A stretch of 64,000 nt of DNA, taken from DASWZN01 sp036404435 (GTDB taxonomy: Bacteria > Acidobacteriota > Terriglobia > Bryobacterales > Bryobacteraceae). Position numbers and translations under genes: made by a program. The stretch lies in contig DASWZN010000034.1 in assembly GCA_036404435.1 (NCBI GenBank), positions 124,001 to 188,000 on the forward strand, in the 5' to 3' direction. How positions within the stretch are numbered: position 1 is the stretch's first letter; the number at the start of each line of letters is the position of its first letter. The notes beneath the pieces are model-generated. The model saw nothing but the letters and a program-made list of their open reading frames with translations, was not told the DNA's origin and made no database searches. Positions 8,112 to 17,759 of the stretch are shown here, in pieces.

Positions 8112-9950
8112 ATGCGGCCGGTTCGACAAACGGCATACTGCTCTCGCAGCTTTTTCTTCCTTTGCGCTCTTGTCTTCGCGGGTGCACCGGGGTACGCGCA
8201 GCCGTCCGGCGGACCCTACGGTCCGATCGATCAGCGTTACGAGATCCCCAGAGCCACCCACGTCTACTACGTCGCCCCCGACGGAGGCGCCAGCTCCCCC
8301 GGCACAACGCTCGAACAACCGACGACGATCGAGGCGGCGATCGAGCGGGTAGTCACCGGCGACGCCATCGTGATGCGCGGCGGCGTCTACCGCACCGGCG
8401 GCCTGGTCTTCAACCAGGGCATCACGATTCAGCCCTACCTCGGCGAACACCCCATCTTCAAGGGCACCGAGGTCGCGGACAAGTGGGAAGCGCTGCGCAA
8501 CAACATCTGGAGAACCTCCTGGAAGCGCTTCTTCCCGGCGGCGCCCCAGGCCTGGTGGCGGCGCGACCGCGAGATCATGCGGACGCCGCTGCAGCGGTTC
8601 AACAACGACATGGTGTTCGTGGATGGCGAGCTGCTGAACTCCGCTGGCTGGGCGGGCGAGGTGGATGCCCATTCCTTCTACATCGATTACCAGGACGGCT
8701 ACGTGTACATCGGCGTCGATCCCACCAACCGCCTGGTCGAGATCACCGCCTTCGACAGCGCGCTGGTGCGGACTGCCGGCGAGGCTCACGGCAAACAGAA
8801 CGATCACAAGGGCCCGGTCATCCGCGGGATCACCTTCACCCAGTACGCCTACCGCGCGCTGGAGGTCGAGGGCAAGAAGAGTTTCCTCGCCGACAAAGAG
8901 CCTACCGACGAGCCCGTCGGCCCGGCGGATCCCTCCACGTACGGCAAGCAGGCGATCGGCACGGTGATCGAGAACATCACCATCAGTTACTGTTCGCGCG
9001 TGGCCGGCTACTTCCGCGGCGACGGCCTCGTCATCCGGAACTCGATGGTGAGCGACACTTCGACCGAGGGGATCTATGTCATCGGGTCGTCCGATGTACT
9101 CCTGGAGAAGAACATTTTCCGGCGAAACAACATCCACAACATCACCGGCTACTACCCGGCTGCGGTTAAGATCTTCAACCAGACGTACCGGGTCACCTTC
9201 CGCGACAACCTCATCCTCGATCAACCTTACTCGAACGGCGTCTGGTACGATGTCGGCAACCACGACGGCGTCATCGTGAACAACTGGATTGAGGGGGCCG
9301 TCGACGGCTTCTTCTTTGAGATCTCACAAGGGGCGACTGTGGCGGGCAATGTCTTCTTCCGCTGCGACAAAGGAGTCCGCGTGCTGAATTCCAGGGACGT
9401 GCATGTGTACAACAACACCTTCGTGGACACCCGGGCGTCCTTCGAGCGGAACGAGCGGAGCGCCACGGGCGACCACTTCGGCTGGCATCCCGCCACGGGC
9501 CCCGACGTGGACAAACGCGAGGGCCACGTGTTCGTGAACAATCTGCTGGTGGCGAGCGACGCGTACCGCGAGGCTTTGCTTCGGTTCGAACAACCGGCCG
9601 CGCTCTGCGCGAAGCTGCCACGCCCCCAGGCCAAAGAGGTCGACGGCAACGTCTATGTGCGAGCGGCCGGCGCGTTGCCGCTCATCGTGTGGAGCCCGGC
9701 CGCGACCGATAGCTGCGCCACGCCGCTTGGATCGCTCGACGAGTTTCGCAAGCTGATGCCGGCGTTCGAGGCCAGCGGACGCCAGATTGAGACGACTCCT
9801 CGGTCGATCTTCAAGAGTCCGGACCTCGGCCGGTACGAATTGATCGAGGCGCTTCCGGCGGGCGAGGCGCTCCCCGACGACGTCCGCAAGCTGCTGGGCT
9901 GGACGAAGGAGCAGGCGGCGACGGCGGGCGCGTACCCCTTCCGGCGCTAA
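8112..9950 (+). CDS. Secreted right-handed beta-helix (pectate-lyase-fold) protein
   Basis: 612 residues from the ATG at 8112, which follows GGAGGA; a TTG eighteen bases earlier is a weaker start. Residues 1-30 form a signal peptide (RSFFFLCALVFAGAPGYAQ). The next part reads VYYVAPDGGASSPGT, a DUF1565/beta-helix opening. Parallel beta-helix rungs then follow: IENITISYCSR, GLVIRNSMVS, VLLEKNIFRRNNIHNITG, VTFRDNLILDQ and VHVYNNTFVDT. Such proteins bind or cleave polysaccharides extracellularly or in the periplasm. No catalytic residues can be assigned by eye. Its place after GH10/GH3/GH116 genes supports a carbohydrate role, but its own promoter region (98-base gap) leaves operon membership open. 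Confidence 0.75.
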   Translation: MRPVRQTAYCSRSFFFLCALVFAGAPGYAQPSGGPYGPIDQRYEIPRATHVYYVAPDGGASSPGTTLEQPTTIEAAIERVVTGDAIVMRGGVYRTGGLVFNQGITIQPYLGEHPIFKGTEVADKWEALRNNIWRTSWKRFFPAAPQAWWRRDREIMRTPLQRFNNDMVFVDGELLNSAGWAGEVDAHSFYIDYQDGYVYIGVDPTNRLVEITAFDSALVRTAGEAHGKQNDHKGPVIRGITFTQYAYRALEVEGKKSFLADKEPTDEPVGPADPSTYGKQAIGTVIENITISYCSRVAGYFRGDGLVIRNSMVSDTSTEGIYVIGSSDVLLEKNIFRRNNIHNITGYYPAAVKIFNQTYRVTFRDNLILDQPYSNGVWYDVGNHDGVIVNNWIEGAVDGFFFEISQGATVAGNVFFRCDKGVRVLNSRDVHVYNNTFVDTRASFERNERSATGDHFGWHPATGPDVDKREGHVFVNNLLVASDAYREALLRFEQPAALCAKLPRPQAKEVDGNVYVRAAGALPLIVWSPAATDSCATPLGSLDEFRKLMPAFEASGRQIETTPRSIFKSPDLGRYELIEALPAGEALPDDVRKLLGWTKEQAATAGAYPFRR

Positions 9951-9992
9951 CGGCCGGCCGTGGATGCGCACCCGGCCGCGCTCGGCCGCGCC

Positions 9993-10020
9993 GCACGGAA
10001 CCACGAGCGTGAGCGAGTGG
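9993..10020. repeat. Dispersed repeat half-site (family D)
   Basis: The segment GGAACCACGAGCGTGAGCGA matches the right arm of the family D unit at 48843-48906 (CCGAACCACGACCGTGAGGG) and, inverted, the arm at 27067-27089. It lies in the gap between convergent genes at 9951-10057, which otherwise holds no recognisable feature. Confidence 0.55.
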
Positions 10021-10057
10021 AACGCTCTTGCACGTCCGCCGAGTGTGCCGATGGCTG

Positions 10058-10861
10058 CTACTCGAACGGCTTCGGCGGAAGCAAGAACTGCATCCCGAAA
10101 TAGCCCACGAAGAAGGGCTGGCCATTGCGCGCGGGGGCCACGCTTCGTCCAGCCATCAGCAAGAGAACGAATGGCGGGCGCAGTTTATAGCGCGCTCCCG
10201 CGCCTAGCGTTTGCTGGCCGTTCGAATTATGGAACGTTCCCAGTCCGTAGAACTCCGCGGCCAACTCCAGCTTCTTCGACATTTCGTGTCCGACCACGAG
10301 ACCTGCGAGCCAACCGTCGGGTCCCAGATGAACCGCGTTGTAGCCGACTTCCCAGTCGACATCGACCGGTCCCAGTTTCTTCGAAAATTCCACGGGCATG
10401 AGGAAGCTGGCGCCCGGCGGAACGACGCCTCGTTGAACCGAACGATCGGGATTGTTGATCGACACCTGCGGGAAGATGGATATTCCGAGGCCCTCTTTGT
10501 CGTTGTCGTAGAACCGCCATTTCACGCCGAGTTGATCTTGCCCCAGGTCATAATCTACCGCGCCCGCGCCGTTCTTCACGCGCAACCACGCATTCTCGAA
10601 GGTCAGTTGGATTCGATCGCCCACGCCGTAGTTGATATCGACGTCCGGCACATGAGTCGTCGAGGAACCGTTGTATAAGAAGGGCATGTATCCCAGGTTG
10701 ATCTCCCAGTTCCGATTGCCGGGCGTTCCCGGATCGTTCGTGTAATACGGCGGCCCACCCTGCGCACGCACCTGCGAAGGAGCGAGCAGAAAGCAAACCG
10801 CCACCGCCAGGGCGGCAACGCAGCGTGTCTCGCAGTCGTTTGTCGGAACCGGAATGTCCAT
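10058..10861 (-). CDS. Putative outer-membrane beta-barrel protein with signal peptide
   Basis: 267 residues from the ATG at 10861. Residues 12-34 form a signal peptide ending in SQVRAQ. The mature part has alternating hydrophobic strands and aromatic girdle residues (NWEINLGYMPFLYN, GVKWRFYDNDKEGLGISIFPQVSI, KLELAAEFYGLGTF) and ends in FVGYFGMQFLLPP. This pattern fits the small transporter or 'phenol-meta' type outer-membrane proteins of Proteobacteria and Acidobacteria. It probably resides in the outer membrane. No ligand can be inferred. It is divergent from the RND operon, with 269 bases between them that may hold both promoters. Confidence 0.55.
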   Translation of the reverse strand: MDIPVPTNDCETRCVAALAVAVCFLLAPSQVRAQGGPPYYTNDPGTPGNRNWEINLGYMPFLYNGSSTTHVPDVDINYGVGDRIQLTFENAWLRVKNGAGAVDYDLGQDQLGVKWRFYDNDKEGLGISIFPQVSINNPDRSVQRGVVPPGASFLMPVEFSKKLGPVDVDWEVGYNAVHLGPDGWLAGLVVGHEMSKKLELAAEFYGLGTFHNSNGQQTLGAGARYKLRPPFVLLLMAGRSVAPARNGQPFFVGYFGMQFLLPPKPFE

Positions 10862-11130
10862 TGCGATCCCAGTGTCTTCTCACTCTACACCCAGGCTGCC
10901 GTCCCTCGATCCGCCGGCGTCGCAGATTTCGCTTTGGAGGCGAGCCCTCGCTTGCGCGGCCCACGTGGCTGTGAGACGGCATCCGCTCGATCAAGGTGGC
11001 ATCGGGTGGCACGAGGCGGTATGCTGACAAAGGGCGCTGATAACGCTAGCTGGCAGCGTGATGGCTGAGGGGCAGGTCGGAATCGCAAGGTGGGCCCCAT
11101 CGAAGTCCGGGGCGCCAAGGCAACTGCTCT

Positions 11131-14100
11131 ATGATGTGGCTCGTCAGACTGGCGCTGAATCGGCCCTACACCTTTGTGGTGGCCTCCCTGCTGATTCTGA
11201 TCCTCAGCGTCGTGGCCATCCAGCGCACTCCCACCGACATCTTCCCCAGCATCAACATTCCAGTCGTCAGCATGGTGTGGAACTACGCCGGCCTGGCGCC
11301 CGAAGATATCGAGCAGCGCATGGTGACGCTCTCGGAGCGCTTTGCCACCACCACCGTCAATGACATCGAGCACATCGAGTCGCAATCGTATTTTGGCATC
11401 GGCGTCATCAAGATCTTCTTCCAACAGGGCGCCGACATCAATGGCGCCGTAGCTCAGGTCACGGCCGTCGGCCAGGCAGCGATCCGGGCCATGCCCCCGG
11501 GCGCCACGCCGCCGCTGGTGATCGCCTACACGGCTTCGAGCGTCCCCATTCTGCAGTTGGGTTTGAGCAGCCCTACTCTCTCCGAGGGGCAGGTGTTCGA
11601 TCTTGGCGCCAATTTCATTCGCGTCCAACTGGCGGACATCGAAGGCGCGGCCATCCCCAATCCGTACGGGGGCAAGCCGCGCCAAGTGAGCGTCGACCTC
11701 GATCCTCAAGCTCTGCTCGCGCGGGGTGTCTCCGGCGCCGAGGTGGTCAACGCGGTCAGCGCTCAGAACCTGATCCTGCCCCAGGGCACCCTCAAGATGG
11801 GGCAGCGGGAATACGACGTCGAGCTAAACAGCAGCCCGGCGCGGGTGGCGGAACTGAACGATCTGCCCATCAAAGTGGTCAACGGCACTCCGGTGTACGT
11901 CCGCGACGTCGCGCACGTTCACGACGGCTTCCAGTTCCAGACCAACGTCGTCCACGTGAACGGTCACCGGTCGGCGCTGCTTACCATCTTCAAGACCGGC
12001 AAGGCTTCCACCCTGGAGATCGTTTCCCGGGTGCACAAGGCCCTGCCGCGCATCCAGGCCGGGCTTCCGCGGGATTTGAGAATCGAACCGGTCGCCGATC
12101 AGTCCTTGTTCGTGCGTGCCGCTATCCAGGGCGTGTTGCGGGAGGCCATTGTGGCGGCGCTCCTCACCGCCGCCATGATTCTGATTTTTCTGGGAAGCTG
12201 GCGCATGACTTTCGTGGTCGCGACGTCGATCCCGCTGGCCATCCTCACTTCGCTCCTGACTATGAGCGCGCTGGGCGAAACCATCAACATGATGACGCTG
12301 GGGGGCCTGGCCCTGGCCGTCGGGATTCTGGTGGACGACGCGACGGTGGAGGTGGAGAATACCAACCGACTGTTGCCGGAGGGCAAGTCGTTGCGGGAGA
12401 CCATTCTCGCCAGCGCCAGCCAGATTGCCACGCCCGCCTTGGTGGCCACGTTCAGCATCTGCATCGTTTTCATCCCCATCATGTTCTTGACCGGCATCCC
12501 CGGCTTCCTGTTCCGGCCTTTGGCGGAAGCCGTGGTCTTTGCCATGCTGGCCTCTTATCTCCTTTCGCGCACGCTGGTGCCGACGATGATGTTCTACTTC
12601 TACCGGTCGGAGCGCCAACTGGAGGCCAGGCGCAGGAGCCAGCCGCACCGTGGCCCCGGTTTCTTCCGTCGTTTCCATGAGCATTTCGAGGCGGGGTTCA
12701 ACTGGCTTCGCGAGAAGTACGCGGGTCTCTTGGAATGGTCGCTGCACAACCGCTGGGTGTTTGGCGCTTCCTTCCTGGGATTCTGCCTGGCCAGCCTGTT
12801 GCTGCTCCCGCTGCTCGGCTCGGACCTGTTCCCGAGCGTGGATGCAGGTCAGATCCGCCTGCACCTGCGCGGCCCCACGGGACTGCGCATCGAAGAGACC
12901 GCGAAGCTTTGCGGTCAGGTGGAGCAGGCCATACGGCAGGTGATACCAGCCCGGGAACTACGCACGACGTTGGACAACATCGGAATGCCTTACAGCGGCA
13001 TCAATCTCACTTACAGCAATAGCGGCGTGATCGGCACCTCGGATGCGGAGATTCTGCTCGCGCTCAACCCCGAGCACCGTCCGTCGGAGGAGTACATTCG
13101 GGCGCTGCGCCATCTGCTTCCGAAGGAGTTCCCGGGCACGCAGTTCTTCTTCCAGCCCGCGGACATCGTCGGCCAGATCCTGAATTTCGGTCTGCCCTCG
13201 CCCATCGACGTGCAGCTTATTGGCGCCGACATGCAAAAGAACCTGGCGATCGCCAACCAAATGGTGGAGCGCATCCGCCGCATTCCCGGAGCCGCGGACG
13301 TGCACGTTCAGCAGGCTATGAACGAACCGGTGGTGTTCGTGGACGTCGATCGGACCAAGGCCCGGGAGATGGGCTTCACGCAGGCCGACGTGGCCAGTGA
13401 CACCCTGGTGGGGCTCACCACCAGTTTCCAGACCGCGCCCAGTTTCTGGCTGAGCCCACAGGGCGTCAACTACAACGTGGTAACGCAGACTCCGCAATTC
13501 CGCATGGACACCCTGGGCGATCTGCGGGGCATCCCCATCGTCAACAACAGCCTCCTGCAGCCGCAGGTCCTGGCGAATCTGGCAGGCATCCGGCGCGGGC
13601 AGGCCCCGGCCATTGTCAGCCACTACGATATCCAGCGAGTGATCGACATCTACGCCGCCACCCAGGGAAGGGACCTGGGCGGCGTGGCGGCCGGCGTGGA
13701 CAAAGTGATCGACGAGTTCCGCAAGCAACTGCCGCGTGGCAGCTTCCTGGTGGAGCGCGGGCAGGTGGAAACCATGCGCTCCTCGTTTACGGGCCTGGAG
13801 TTCGGGGTCCTCTTCGCGGTGCTTCTGGTTTATTTGCTGATGGTGGTGAACTTTCAGTCCTGGCTGGATCCTTTCATCATCATCACCGCCCTGCCGGGCG
13901 CCATGGCCGGAATCGTGTGGATGCTCTTCGTCACCCGCACCACGCTCAACGTTCCTTCCCTGATGGGGGCCATCATGTGCATCGGCGTGGCGACGTCCAA
14001 CAGCATCCTGCTGGTGACCTTCGCCACGGGGGAACTCAAGCAAGGCAAGAACTCGCTGGAGGCGGCTCTGGCTGCGGGATTCACGCGGCTGCGTCCCATT

Positions 14101-14316
14101 GTCATGACGGCCCTGGCCATGATCATCGGCATGCTGCCCATGGCGCTGGGGATGGGCGAGGGCGCGGAGCAGAACGCTCCCCTCGGCCGGGCCGTCATCG
14201 GCGGCTTGCTGATCGCCACGGTGGCGACTCTGTTCTTCGTTCCCGTGGTGTTCAGCTCCTTACGCCGCAAGGGATACCATGAGCTCATGACGGAGGAGGC
14301 CGAGCCACAGGGCTAG
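11131..14316 (+). CDS. RND-family efflux permease (AcrB/HAE1-like)
   Basis: 1061 residues, the normal length for an inner-membrane RND pump. TM1 is at residues about 11-30 and is followed by PTDIFPSINIPVVSMVWNY. Two large periplasmic loops and about twelve TM helices are seen. The TM4 proton-relay acidic pair is present (GILVDDATVEVENT). In TM10 the usual AcrB lysine motif AKNAIL reads TSNSIL, a variant I recall in some RND subgroups. It exports small molecules using proton-motive force. The adaptor gene follows after 6 bases and the outer-membrane factor after that, so the three form a complete tripartite operon. Substrate range is unknown. Confidence 0.93.
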   Translation: MMWLVRLALNRPYTFVVASLLILILSVVAIQRTPTDIFPSINIPVVSMVWNYAGLAPEDIEQRMVTLSERFATTTVNDIEHIESQSYFGIGVIKIFFQQGADINGAVAQVTAVGQAAIRAMPPGATPPLVIAYTASSVPILQLGLSSPTLSEGQVFDLGANFIRVQLADIEGAAIPNPYGGKPRQVSVDLDPQALLARGVSGAEVVNAVSAQNLILPQGTLKMGQREYDVELNSSPARVAELNDLPIKVVNGTPVYVRDVAHVHDGFQFQTNVVHVNGHRSALLTIFKTGKASTLEIVSRVHKALPRIQAGLPRDLRIEPVADQSLFVRAAIQGVLREAIVAALLTAAMILIFLGSWRMTFVVATSIPLAILTSLLTMSALGETINMMTLGGLALAVGILVDDATVEVENTNRLLPEGKSLRETILASASQIATPALVATFSICIVFIPIMFLTGIPGFLFRPLAEAVVFAMLASYLLSRTLVPTMMFYFYRSERQLEARRRSQPHRGPGFFRRFHEHFEAGFNWLREKYAGLLEWSLHNRWVFGASFLGFCLASLLLLPLLGSDLFPSVDAGQIRLHLRGPTGLRIEETAKLCGQVEQAIRQVIPARELRTTLDNIGMPYSGINLTYSNSGVIGTSDAEILLALNPEHRPSEEYIRALRHLLPKEFPGTQFFFQPADIVGQILNFGLPSPIDVQLIGADMQKNLAIANQMVERIRRIPGAADVHVQQAMNEPVVFVDVDRTKAREMGFTQADVASDTLVGLTTSFQTAPSFWLSPQGVNYNVVTQTPQFRMDTLGDLRGIPIVNNSLLQPQVLANLAGIRRGQAPAIVSHYDIQRVIDIYAATQGRDLGGVAAGVDKVIDEFRKQLPRGSFLVERGQVETMRSSFTGLEFGVLFAVLLVYLLMVVNFQSWLDPFIIITALPGAMAGIVWMLFVTRTTLNVPSLMGAIMCIGVATSNSILLVTFATGELKQGKNSLEAALAAGFTRLRPIVMTALAMIIGMLPMALGMGEGAEQNAPLGRAVIGGLLIATVATLFFVPVVFSSLRRKGYHELMTEEAEPQG

Positions 14317-14322
14317 ACGATC

Positions 14323-15522
14323 ATGGATCGGAAAGACTGGACCTCAACGCCCCTCGACGAGTCGCCCCGGACTCCGGCCCCGAGGCATCCCCCGCGCATG
14401 GGAAGGAGCGTGGCCGCACTCGCCCTCGTGGCTGCCGTCGTTTTTCCGGCCGCTTTATATTTCGGCCTTCGTCATCAGAAGGCGGTTCGCGAAACGCTGG
14501 AGACCGCGGTTCAAGACAGCGCCCGCGAGCCCGTTAACGTGATTCATCCCCAGCCGGGCAGCGCCCAGCTCAGCGTCAGGTTCCCGGCCAATCTCCAGGG
14601 CTACATCGAAACCCCCATCTACGCGCGCACGAGCGGATACATCAAACGCTGGCAGGTGGATATCGGCGCCCACGTGACGGCGGGCCAGCTCCTGGCGGAG
14701 ATCGAGACGCCGGAGCTCGATCAGCAATTGCGCCAGGCGGAAGCGGCCCAGGCGCAGGCCCAGGCCAACCTGGATCTCGCCCGCATCACGGCCAATCGCT
14801 ACCAGAACCTGCTGAAATTCGACGGCGTTTCGAAGCAGGAAGTGGATCAAACTAACGGGGCGCTCAAGGCCGACGAAGCCAATCTGAATGTCACCATCGC
14901 CACCGTCGATCAACTCAAGCAGCTACAGTCCTTCGAGAAGGTCACGGCGCCCTTCGCGGGAACCATCACTGCCCGCTACATCGATATCGGCTCGCTGATC
15001 GCGGCCGGCACCAACACGCTGCTGTTCCGGCTGGCCGAAACCTCAACCTTGCGCGTGTACGCCAGCGTCCCCGAAACCTATGGCCCCGACATCGCGCCCG
15101 GAGTTTCGGCCGACGTGGAAGTGCCCGAGGTCGCCGGGCGGAAGTTCCCAGGCAAAGTAGTACGCACCGCGGGCGCCATCGACCCGACCAGCCGAACCCT
15201 GCTCACCGAGGTCCAAGTGCCGAATCCAAAGGGCGTGCTGGTGCCGGGCCAGTTCGGCGAAGTCGTCTTTCACCTTCGCTCCAACCGCCCGACGCTGGTG
15301 ATTCCCTCCAACACGCTGCTCTTCCACGCGCAGGGACCGCAGGTGGCGCTCGTGCAGGGCGACGGTAAAGTTCACTTGCAGAGCATCCAGCTCGGCCGGG
15401 ACTTTGGCAACAGCCTCGAAGTGCTCTCCGGGCTGCGGGCGGAGGACTCCGTCATCGCCAATCCCTCCGACTCAATCACCGAGGGCGCGGCGGTCGACGT
15501 GCAGCCGGGAGCCGGACGTTGA
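14323..15522 (+). CDS. RND efflux periplasmic adaptor (membrane fusion protein)
   Basis: 399 residues from the ATG at 14323. A single N-terminal membrane anchor (about residues 28-48, AALALVAAVVFPAALYFGL) replaces a lipobox. It is followed by the lipoyl half-motifs (YIETPIYARTSGYIKRWQV and KVTAPFAGTITARYIDIG), a coiled-coil hairpin rich in Gln/Ala (about residues 130-190), and beta-barrel and membrane-proximal domains (SRTLLTEVQVPNPKG). This is the classic HlyD/MdtA-type architecture. It bridges the upstream permease and the downstream TolC-like protein, whose TTG start overlaps its stop codon by four bases. Confidence 0.92.
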   Translation: MDRKDWTSTPLDESPRTPAPRHPPRMGRSVAALALVAAVVFPAALYFGLRHQKAVRETLETAVQDSAREPVNVIHPQPGSAQLSVRFPANLQGYIETPIYARTSGYIKRWQVDIGAHVTAGQLLAEIETPELDQQLRQAEAAQAQAQANLDLARITANRYQNLLKFDGVSKQEVDQTNGALKADEANLNVTIATVDQLKQLQSFEKVTAPFAGTITARYIDIGSLIAAGTNTLLFRLAETSTLRVYASVPETYGPDIAPGVSADVEVPEVAGRKFPGKVVRTAGAIDPTSRTLLTEVQVPNPKGVLVPGQFGEVVFHLRSNRPTLVIPSNTLLFHAQGPQVALVQGDGKVHLQSIQLGRDFGNSLEVLSGLRAEDSVIANPSDSITEGAAVDVQPGAGR

Positions 15523-16949
15523 GGGCGAACCCGCGGGTCCTGGCCTTCTGCATGTTTGTCTGGGCCGTGGGCTGCACGGTGGGTCCCCACTATCAGCGTC
15601 CGCGGGTTGAAGTTCCCCCCGCTTTCAAAGAGCCTCCGCCGGCCGGCTGGAAGGAGGCCCAGCCCCGAGACGAGATCGCAAAGGGCGACTGGTGGGTGGT
15701 GTTCGGCGATCCCGTGCTCAACGATCTGGAGAAGCAGGCCACCGGCGCGAATCAGAGCCTCAAGGCGGCCGTGGAGCGCGTCGACCAGGCGCGGGCGCTG
15801 GCTCGGATCGCCCAAGCGCAGCTCTATCCGGCCGTCAACGCCGATCCCAGCGTGGCGCGGGCGCACACGGGCGCGAACCGTCCTACCCAGCCGGGCACGG
15901 TGGTGACCTCGTACACCTATAACACCTTCACGCTGCCGCTGGACGCCAGTTACGAGATCGATATATTCGGGAAGGTTCGCCGCTCCCTGGAGGCGGCCCG
16001 CGCCGATTACCAGGTGAGCGTGGCCGCGTACCAGACGGTCTTGCTCACGCTCAAGTCCGACCTTGCCCAAGACTACTTCAACTTGCGTTACCTGGACGCC
16101 GATCGCGCCGTCCTGGGCGAAAACATCAAAGTGCAACAGGACTTCCTGGATCTCACCCGGCGCCGCTTCGAGGGCGGGCTGGCCAGCGGACTCGATGTAG
16201 CGGCGGCGGAGACCCAACTCGATACCGCCCAGGCTCTGTACGTGGGCGACGAGCGAGAGCGCGATCAGATCGAGCACGCCATCGCCACGCTCCTCGGCAG
16301 GCCCGCGTCGGAGTTTTCCCTGCCCCAGAATCCGCTGAACCTGGCGCCTCCAGTCCTCCCGCCCGGCTTGCCTTCCGACCTGCTCGAGCGCCGGCCGGAC
16401 GTGGCTGAGGCGGAACGGCAAATGGCTGCGGCCAGCGCGCGCATCGGCGTGGCTCGAGCCGCCTATTTCCCCGACCTCAGCCTGACCAGCAGCGCCGGCT
16501 TCCTGAGCTCCGGCCTGACCAATCTGCTCACGGGCCCCAGCACGGCGTGGTTTATCGCCCCCCTGCTCTCCGCCCCGCTGTTCCAGGGCGGACGTCTGAA
16601 GGCCAACTACGAGTACGCCCAGGCCACCTACCGGGAAGCCGTGGACAATTACCGGCAGCAGGTGCTGGGCGCCTTTCAACAGGTGGAGGACGGCCTTTCG
16701 GATCTGCGCGTGTTGGCAGAACAAGCCCGTGCCCAGGAGCTGGCAGTGCAGGCTTCCCAGCACACGGTCGAGATCTCCACGGCGCGTTACAAGGAGGGTC
16801 TCGCGGCGTATATCGAGGTCCTCACTGCCGAGAGCGCGCACTTACAGAACCAACGCACATCCGCGCAGATTCTGGGCCTGCGGCTTGTCAGCAGCGTTCA
16901 GCTCATCAACGCCCTAGGGGGCGGATGGGCGGAACAACCCGTGCCTTAA
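15519..16949 (+). CDS. NodT/OprM-type outer-membrane efflux lipoprotein
   Basis: 476 residues from a TTG in a TTGA overlap with the adaptor stop; an ATG at 15551 is an alternative. The N-terminus MRANPRVLAFCMFVWAVGC ends in a probable lipobox cysteine, followed by TVGPHYQRPRVEVPPAF, the usual opening of this family. Two repeated outer-membrane-factor halves follow, with long helical stretches and FEGGLASGLDVAAAETQLD and YKEGLAAYIEVLTAES motifs. It forms the trimeric exit duct of the RND pump. It is the third gene of the operon, and its 3' end overlaps the convergent DoxX-like gene by 36 bases. Confidence 0.92.
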   Translation: MRANPRVLAFCMFVWAVGCTVGPHYQRPRVEVPPAFKEPPPAGWKEAQPRDEIAKGDWWVVFGDPVLNDLEKQATGANQSLKAAVERVDQARALARIAQAQLYPAVNADPSVARAHTGANRPTQPGTVVTSYTYNTFTLPLDASYEIDIFGKVRRSLEAARADYQVSVAAYQTVLLTLKSDLAQDYFNLRYLDADRAVLGENIKVQQDFLDLTRRRFEGGLASGLDVAAAETQLDTAQALYVGDERERDQIEHAIATLLGRPASEFSLPQNPLNLAPPVLPPGLPSDLLERRPDVAEAERQMAAASARIGVARAAYFPDLSLTSSAGFLSSGLTNLLTGPSTAWFIAPLLSAPLFQGGRLKANYEYAQATYREAVDNYRQQVLGAFQQVEDGLSDLRVLAEQARAQELAVQASQHTVEISTARYKEGLAAYIEVLTAESAHLQNQRTSAQILGLRLVSSVQLINALGGGWAEQPVP

Positions 16950-17759
16950 GTCCGGCAGACCGGCGGCCTCGGCAAGGATCCAGGCCCCTCCGCACATCGC
17001 CAGCGCGATAAATGCGCTGGACCATTCGTGCGGATTGCGCGGAGCGCCTGCAATCTTCGCGAGGCCCAGGATTCTGGGAGCATGGAGCGCCAGGAACCAG
17101 AGGGCAAACATCGTTCCTAGCAAAAACGCACCCCAACGCGCCATCCGGTTGGCCGCGATGGCAACGCCGGCGGCGATGAAGCCGGCGCCCGTGAACCAGG
17201 CCCAGAAGGAACCCCCGGGAATCCAACCGGGCACAAGGCTGGCGATGAAGCCCAGGATGAGAAAGTGATCGATGCCAAAGACCACCGAGGAAACCGCGAA
17301 GAGATAGCGGCCCACCCGCACTCCGGCTAAGGCCAAAGCCGCGCCGCCAAGGGCCAAGGTTTCGAAGAAAGTAGTACGGATGCCGATGTCCAGCGGATGG
17401 GCGGCGACTCTGGCTACGTGAAAAGCGAGCACGCACAGAACGAACAGCGCTCCAAACAGAGTCGCGGCGAGGCGCGCCCTCAGGTTGGCCGCAATGCTCA
17501 GGCCCGCGGCGATGAGAACGAGGCCCAGCAAGTAAGCCAGCACCGGGTACGGCGGAACAAACGGAATCACCGGCATTACGGCTTCGCGGCTGTGAGCGCA
17601 AATCAGATGTTCGGCGCCGAAGGCGATGATCGACACGCCGAATAGGAGGCGACCTTGTTGGGTGATCCAGTGCAGGTTGATGCCTCCATAGTGCCATACC
17701 CGCCCGTTGTATACTTCCCTCAGACTCGGAGGTACGAATGGACGGCAAAGACTCTTCAT
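16914..17759 (-). CDS. DoxX-like integral membrane protein with internal duplication
   Basis: 281 residues if the ATG at 17759 is used, but this start overlaps the divergent M20 gene by 22 bases. A GTG (giving SIIAFG) further in, or another start, is possible. About eight hydrophobic helices fall into two similar halves. LIAAGLSIAANLRARLAA in the first aligns with FIAAGVAIAANRMARWGA in the second. FGAEHLICA aligns with FGIDHFLIL. This indicates a duplicated four-helix DoxX-type unit. Function is unknown. It is transcribed toward the RND operon and shares only its 3' end with it. Confidence 0.65.
   Translation of the reverse strand: MKSLCRPFVPPSLREVYNGRVWHYGGINLHWITQQGRLLFGVSIIAFGAEHLICAHSREAVMPVIPFVPPYPVLAYLLGLVLIAAGLSIAANLRARLAATLFGALFVLCVLAFHVARVAAHPLDIGIRTTFFETLALGGAALALAGVRVGRYLFAVSSVVFGIDHFLILGFIASLVPGWIPGGSFWAWFTGAGFIAAGVAIAANRMARWGAFLLGTMFALWFLALHAPRILGLAKIAGAPRNPHEWSSAFIALAMCGGAWILAEAAGLPDLRHGLFRPSAP

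Noticed and set aside
9580..9600. GGTTCGAAC, resembling a tRNA T-loop
   Set aside because: It lies inside the beta-helix gene and no acceptor stem or anticodon arm can be folded around it. No tRNA was found anywhere in the window.
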